64,000 nt of DNA from Strongylocentrotus droebachiensis (Eukaryota > Echinodermata > Echinoidea > Camarodonta > Strongylocentrotidae), in assembly GCA_035222895.1 (NCBI GenBank), contig JAVYIG010000902.1, positions 186,001 through 250,000 of the forward strand. Direction: 5' to 3'. Positions 59,001-64,000 of the stretch are shown piece by piece. The notes under the pieces were generated by a model that saw only the letters and a program-made list of their open reading frames with translations, had not been told where the DNA came from and did no database searches. Both the position numbers and the translations under genes were made by a program. Numbering within the stretch: position 1 is the stretch's first letter; the number at the start of each line of letters is the position of its first letter.

Positions 59001-62000
59001 GCAGCGTAGTGTGTATCATTGATGTATGGTTTTATGAACTTGAACCCAAATCATAGTTTGAGGCTTGATTTTTTTCAAAGCAATATGCACACAGGTCAAG
59101 TGGTGTACAGATGAAAAATAGATCTTAAGTAAACAACATTTTATGATAACATGCTTCCAAAGTTCCAATAACACATCATTGACAATCATTGTATGTTGGG
59201 CCGCAAAGTGATTAGTAATAAAGAACTCTGATGTTTTGTTTTCTTTTTCAGATAACACTCTCATTAGTCCTGAGCTTCAAAAAGTGTTTGAGAGAGTAAG
59301 GCAGAGTGCAGACTTCATGCCTCTTTGGCAAATGGAGGTAAGATAATTCTTTTTATATTCCCTCTCTCTTCAGCTTGATGTTAAATACTTTACACTCACA
59401 CATATATATATATATATATATATAAATATATATATACCTTTTATTTTCTCCTTCCAATCTTTTTATGCCTCCGCCACCGAAGGTGGTGCCGGAGGCATCA
59501 TGTTTTCGGGTTGTCCGTCCGTACGTCCGTACGTCCGTCCCGTTTAACCGTTATCACAATATCTCAAGAACCATTTAAGATTTAAACTTAAGACTCTGGA
59601 ATAGTATTTATCACCATAGGAAGACGATCTGATTAGATTTTGGAGTACGTAGGTCAAAGGTCACAGGTCACAGAGTTCAACTTATGAAATTCCTTGTATT
59701 GAGTTTGTTAGCGCGATATCTCAAGAACCATTTGAGATTTAAACTTCAAACTTAAGGATAGTATGTATCACCATAGGAAGACAATCTGATTAGATTTTGG
59801 AGCACGTATGTCAAAGGTCAAGGGTCACAGAGGTCAACTTATGAAATTCCATACATTGAGATTGTTATCATGATATCTCAAGAACCACTGGAGATTTAAA
59901 CTTCAAACTTAGTGATAGTGTGTATCACTATAGGAAAACAATCTGATTACATTTTGGAGCACGTACGTCAAAGGTCAAGGGTCATAGAGGTCAACTTATG
60001 AAATTCCATACATTGAGATTGTTATCATGATATCTCAAGAACCACTGGAGATGTAAAAACTTCAAACTTAAGGACCATAGGAAGACGATCTGATTAGATT
60101 TTGGAGCACGTAGGTCAAAGGTCAAGGGTCACAGAGGTTAACTTATGAAATTCCATACATTGAGATTGTTATCATAATATCTCAAGAACCACTGGAGATT
60201 TAAACTTCAAACTTAATGATAGTGTGTATCACCATAGGAAGACAATCTGATTAGATTTTGGAGCACGTAGGTCAAAGGTCAAGGGTCACAGAGGTCAACT
60301 TATGAAATTCCATACATTGAGATCGTTATCGCGATATCTCAAGAACCACTGGAGAATTTTCACTTCAAACTTAATGATAGTATGTATCACCATATCATAA
60401 TATCTCAAGAACCACTGGAGATTTAAACTTCAAACTTAATGATAGTGTGTATCACCATAGGAAGACAATCTGATTAGATTTTGGAGCACGTAGGTCAAAG
60501 GTCAAGGGTCACAGAGGTCAACTTATGAAATTCCATACATTGAGATTGTTATCATGATATCTCAAGAACCACTGGAGATTTAAACTCCAAAGTCCAAACT
60601 TGATGATATTTCATGTATGTATCACCATAGGAAGACAATCTGATTAGATTTTGGAGCACGTAGGTCAAAGGTCAAGGTTCACAGAGGTCAACTTATGAAA
60701 TTCCATACATTGAGATCGTTATCGCAATATCTAAAGAACCACTGGAGAATTTTCACTTCAAACTTAATGATAGTATGTATCACCATATCATAATATCTCA
60801 AGAACCACTGGAGATTTAAACTTCAAACTTAATGATAGTGTGTATCACCATAGGAAGACAATCTGATTAGATTTTGGAGCACGTAGGTCAAAGGTCAAGG
60901 GTCACAGAGGTCAACTTATGAAATTCCATACATTGAGATTGTTATCATGATATCTCAAGAACCACTGGAGATTTAAACTCCAAACTTGATGATAGTACAT
61001 GTATGTATCACCATAGGAAGACAATCTGATTAGATTTTGGAGCACGTAGGTCACAGGTCAAGGGTCACAGAGGTCAACTTATGAAATTCCATACATTGAG
61101 ATCGTTATCGCGATATCTCAAGAACCACTGGAGAATTTTCACTTCAAACTTAATGATAGTATGTATCACCATAGGAAGACGATCTGTTTAGATTTTGGAG
61201 CACGTAGGTCAAGGGTCACAGAGGTCAACTTGTGAAATTCCATGTCTTCAGCTCGTTAGTTGATGAAACTGGCACTATAATAACTGGGATAGAGCCAGTC
61301 CCATGTCCTACTACATCAGTGAAGCCAACATTTTGTACAAGCATGTGTGACCAGTGGATACATGAACTGATTTATGTTTTCTGGTTGTCCGTCCGTCTGT
61401 CCGTCCGTACATACGTACGTACGTCCGTATGTCCCATTCTCGTGATCGCGTTATCTCAAGAACCTATTGATGGATTCCCTCCAAACTTGAATCATGTATG
61501 TATCTAACAGAGCCAATGAACTGATTAGATTTTGGGGTCACGAGGTCGAAGGCCAAAGGTCACAGGGCTCATTATGTATACAAAAATAGCTTGTGATCGC
61601 ATTATCTCAAGAACCGATTGATGGATTCCTGCCAAACTTGGGTCATGTATGTATCTAACAGAACCAATGAACTGATTAAATTTCGGGGTCGAAGGTCAAA
61701 GGTCACAGGGCTCATTATGTATACAAAAATAGCTCGTGATCGCGTTATCTCAAGATTTTAGGGTCATCAGGTCAAAGGTCATGGGGCTTATTATGTATGA
61801 CTATAAATAGCTTGTGAATGCATTATCATTAAAACCGACAGATGGATTACAATCAAACTTGAATTTTAAAAATTGCTTCCGTTTTGGTTTGTAAAATTGC
61901 TCTTTGGCGGAGGCATCATTTTTGACTGCGCGCAGTCAAAATTCCATCTAGTTTAATTTCTAATTCTCTTTTATCTCCTCTGTGTTCTTTACCATCATTG

Positions 62001-64000
62001 AAGTGTTAAATTTAATTTCCCCACAATTTTTATTCACCTGTTTCTACATTCTTTCTTCAAAGTATAAACCTGGTTTCTTTTCTTCATTTAAACTCTCTTA
62101 GAAAGCTGTTAAGAATTTGTATCCAGTGTTCTGGAAGATCTTAAAGGGAGTGAGAGAGTAGTGGTTGCTGAGAGATTTCATCTCTTTTCATTATTGGAAA
62201 GCTTGACAGTAAGATATGGTATATAATTTACAACTTACTTAAAACTGTTTTTTAAATTTGAGTAAGTCATATTTTAATGTCTGTTTATTTCAGAGAGTGC
62301 TAAATCAGCAATTAGGGGACGATTGGAGAAGTAAAGTTGCATCCTTTGAAGATAAACCTTTTGCTGCTGCGTCTATAGGTCAAGTCCATCTAGCAACAAT
62401 GCATGATGGGAGGGAAGTTGCTATGAAAATCCAGGTGAGTCTTTATATAGCTTGAGCTAGCTTAATCAAGATGCCATTGAAGTGAAATATGTGAAGAAAC
62501 TGATATATCCATCCTATGTTGCATTAGACAATGGTGATAGGAGGAACCCCAAGACAGTTTTAATATCTTATTTTGGGTTTCAAGTTGAAGAGGCAGGTAG
62601 TTGTTAAATAAATATGTATTATTCAAATTTTTGCTGAAGTAGAGATATGTGTAATTATGAATAAACTGTATGGTTTTCATTTTTGGGGTCTTATACAGGG
62701 TAAAAAGAAATCTAGCCCTAATATTCTGGTCGTTAAACTTTCAAATTGATGTCACCATTCCTTTACGAATGAATAACAAATCTCAAGGATGGAGGTCTTT
62801 GCTTTAATATTTTTCATTTTTATATGTATGTTGTGTTATCTAATTCTGATTCGGACTCATATATAAATATATATATATATCTCTCCTTTCTATTTCACCT
62901 TGATAATATAGTATCCTGGAGTAGCGCAAGGCATTGAGAGTGATATCAACAATCTCATGATGCTCCTTAAAATGTGGAATGTATTACCTGAAGGTAAGAT
63001 CTTATTACCAGGCTATAGAATACTTATTAAATAACTCCATATACCTGATTTAATATGTTGATTAATTCAATTGGAAAGTTATAAAGTAAACAAGTTTATT
63101 GTTGATATCAAATTGTCTTATGTTAGCAGTGGCTAGTACTTAAACAATTTCATGTCTGATGCACAGGTCTGTATGCTGAGAGTGCAATAGAAGTTGCAAA
63201 GAAAGAGCTAGGATGGGAAGTAGATTACATCAGAGAAGCTGAGTGCTCTGAGAAATTCAGGTAAAAAAAAACATATATTTCTTCTGTGTTTTCTTTTTTG
63301 TTTTTTTGTTTTCTTTCTTGGGGGGGGGGGGGGGCACCCTGCTGAATGATAATACACAATCAAGGGGGAAATTTATTTTATTGTGTACTTCAGATATGCC
63401 ATTTAGGTTTCAAATGGGGGGGGGGGCATGGTTGTGCCCTTACCCAAGTCCACAACTGGCCTTGGATGTTGTTTTTCTGCAGTTTTGTTTGCTCGGCTGT
63501 ATTGTATGCCATTTGCTGGTTGTTCTGAACATATTTCATGTGTGGGATACAAACTATGAAAGGGCAATGTGCTTGAATGGTATAATGCTTTAATAAGCAG
63601 TTTATCATTCCATGATTTTTATACACCTTTATCAGATTCACAATTTTTCAAAAACCTCTCAAAATTGTTGTCAGTGTTCAAAAATTCTTAAAATTGATAT
63701 GATAGAACCGAAATGGGCTGTCTTTTTTGTAATGTTAGAAACTTGAGTACTTGTTAGAATTTGATGTAACCTGTTTTTGTTTTTGTAACCACTGCAGTAA
63801 AATGATACCCACTTAGAGTAGATCATATTTTAGTGGATAGAATTTCTTTGAATTCTCATAACTGTGTGCACTATATGAGACTGTTTAAAATCATTAGAAG
63901 TTTTATATAATCCAGAGATGTTTATCAATTTTCTTTGTTTGTGTGAATGTATGTAATACCTAGGCACCTGGTAGAAGGGGATCCAGTCTTCACGGTTCCT
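56013..64000 (+). CDS. COQ8A: COQ8A/ADCK3 atypical kinase-like protein (3' incomplete)
   Basis: Ten exons read in frame: 56013-56207, 56649-57014, 57451-57517, 57983-58051, 58495-58614, 59252-59337, 62294-62434, 62912-62993, 63167-63260 and 63964 to the window edge. This gives 419 residues so far, against about 650 in human COQ8A. The start [20 protein letters not shown] resembles the human N terminus. UbiB-family hallmarks are the KxGQ motif KLGQ (264-267), the alanine-rich loop AAAS (325-328) replacing the usual glycine loop, and the ATP-site lysine in VAMKIQ (K346). COQ8 proteins sit in the mitochondrial inner membrane on the matrix side and support coenzyme Q biosynthesis through ATPase activity. 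Residues 66-187 (exon 2) are a less conserved linker. The C-terminal lobe lies beyond the window. Introns 5 and 6 contain Helitron-like elements. COQ8A versus COQ8B cannot be separated for an invertebrate. Confidence 0.95.
58687..58856 (+). mobile_element. Helitron-like element lacking the tandem array (copy H3) in COQ8A intron 5
   Basis: Only the two end regions remain: ATGCCACTGTTACGAAGTAG / CCGGAGGCATTATG at the left and GGCAGAGGCATCA, the hairpin CGACTGCGCGTAGTCG and GGTCCATCTAG at the right. The central array is absent. It begins about 72 bases after the exon 5 donor and shows cleanly what the ends of the family look like. Confidence 0.72.
59464..61951 (+). mobile_element. Composite Helitron-like element (copy H4) in COQ8A intron 6
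   Basis: The left half starts with a longer hairpin, TGCCTCCGCCACC / GGTGGTGCCGGAGGCA, and carries about twelve units of about 155 bp (59545-61225). The right half (about 61376-61951) has the GTCCGTCCGTACATACGTAC region, array units like those of H1, and an intact 3' end with hairpin (TGACTGCGCGCAGTCA) and CCATCTAG. Two subfamilies therefore appear fused. No coding capacity; the frame over 61232-61507 is incidental. Confidence 0.72.
59545..61225 (+). repeat. Tandem array of about twelve 155-bp units with higher-order structure
   Basis: Units share ATCTCAAGAACCACTGGAG, CACCATAGGAAGACAATCTG and AGGTCAAAGGTCAAGGGTCA. Two truncated 66-bp units (near 60400 and 60793) recur at a spacing of 393 bases together with their neighbours, giving a higher-order repeat. 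Confidence 0.85.

Noticed and set aside
61232..61507. Coding frame inside the COQ8A intron
   Set aside because: It runs across Helitron-like repeat sequence, including the GTCCGTCC region.

Overview
The window is animal nuclear DNA: AT-rich, intron-rich and densely populated with short non-autonomous transposons. Four multi-exon genes can be read through consensus GT-AG splice sites, plus the C-terminal part of a fifth. Metazoan MCM5 and COQ8A orthologues, two SLC46-type transporters, TTAGGG-type telomeric motifs and a large foldback element together suggest a marine invertebrate deuterostome, most likely a sea urchin. The species is an inference; no lineage-specific marker was proven.

Layout. 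(1) 882-3249 (+): last four coding exons of an unrecognised serine-rich protein, with its 3' UTR. (2) 3940-9500: AT-rich DNA without a supported gene. (3) 11802-17980 (+): SLC46-like major facilitator transporter, 514 aa in six exons, with a probable CpG-dense upstream region near 9.55-9.75 kb and a possible 3' UTR running to about 23 kb. (4) 23998-26597: non-autonomous hAT element with perfect 8-bp target duplications, carrying a polypurine tract and a satellite of hairpin units. (5) 27661-31015 (-): second SLC46-like gene, 458 aa in five exons, convergent with the first and sharing its intron positions. (6) 31.0-39.1 kb: intergenic, with a Harbinger-like MITE and a 1.5-kb foldback palindrome. 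(7) 39159-52596 (-): complete MCM5, 734 aa in 16 exons, with an E2F-type site just upstream. (8) 56013 to the window end (+): the first ten coding exons of COQ8A, divergent from MCM5.

Repeats. At least four copies of one Helitron-like family lie inside introns of SLC46-A, MCM5 and COQ8A. They start with a hairpin, end with a hairpin followed by CTAG, and carry a variable tandem array. Each array unit contains AGGTCA half-sites, often as a perfect DR1. Four TTAA-flanked MITEs, three hAT-type elements, one TTA-flanked MITE and two TA-flanked candidates were also delimited from their termini.

The genes do not form a pathway. MCM5 is a replicative helicase subunit, COQ8A supports mitochondrial coenzyme Q synthesis, and the SLC46 pair are membrane carriers. 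The clearest relationship is the SLC46 pair, which looks like a local duplication with inversion.
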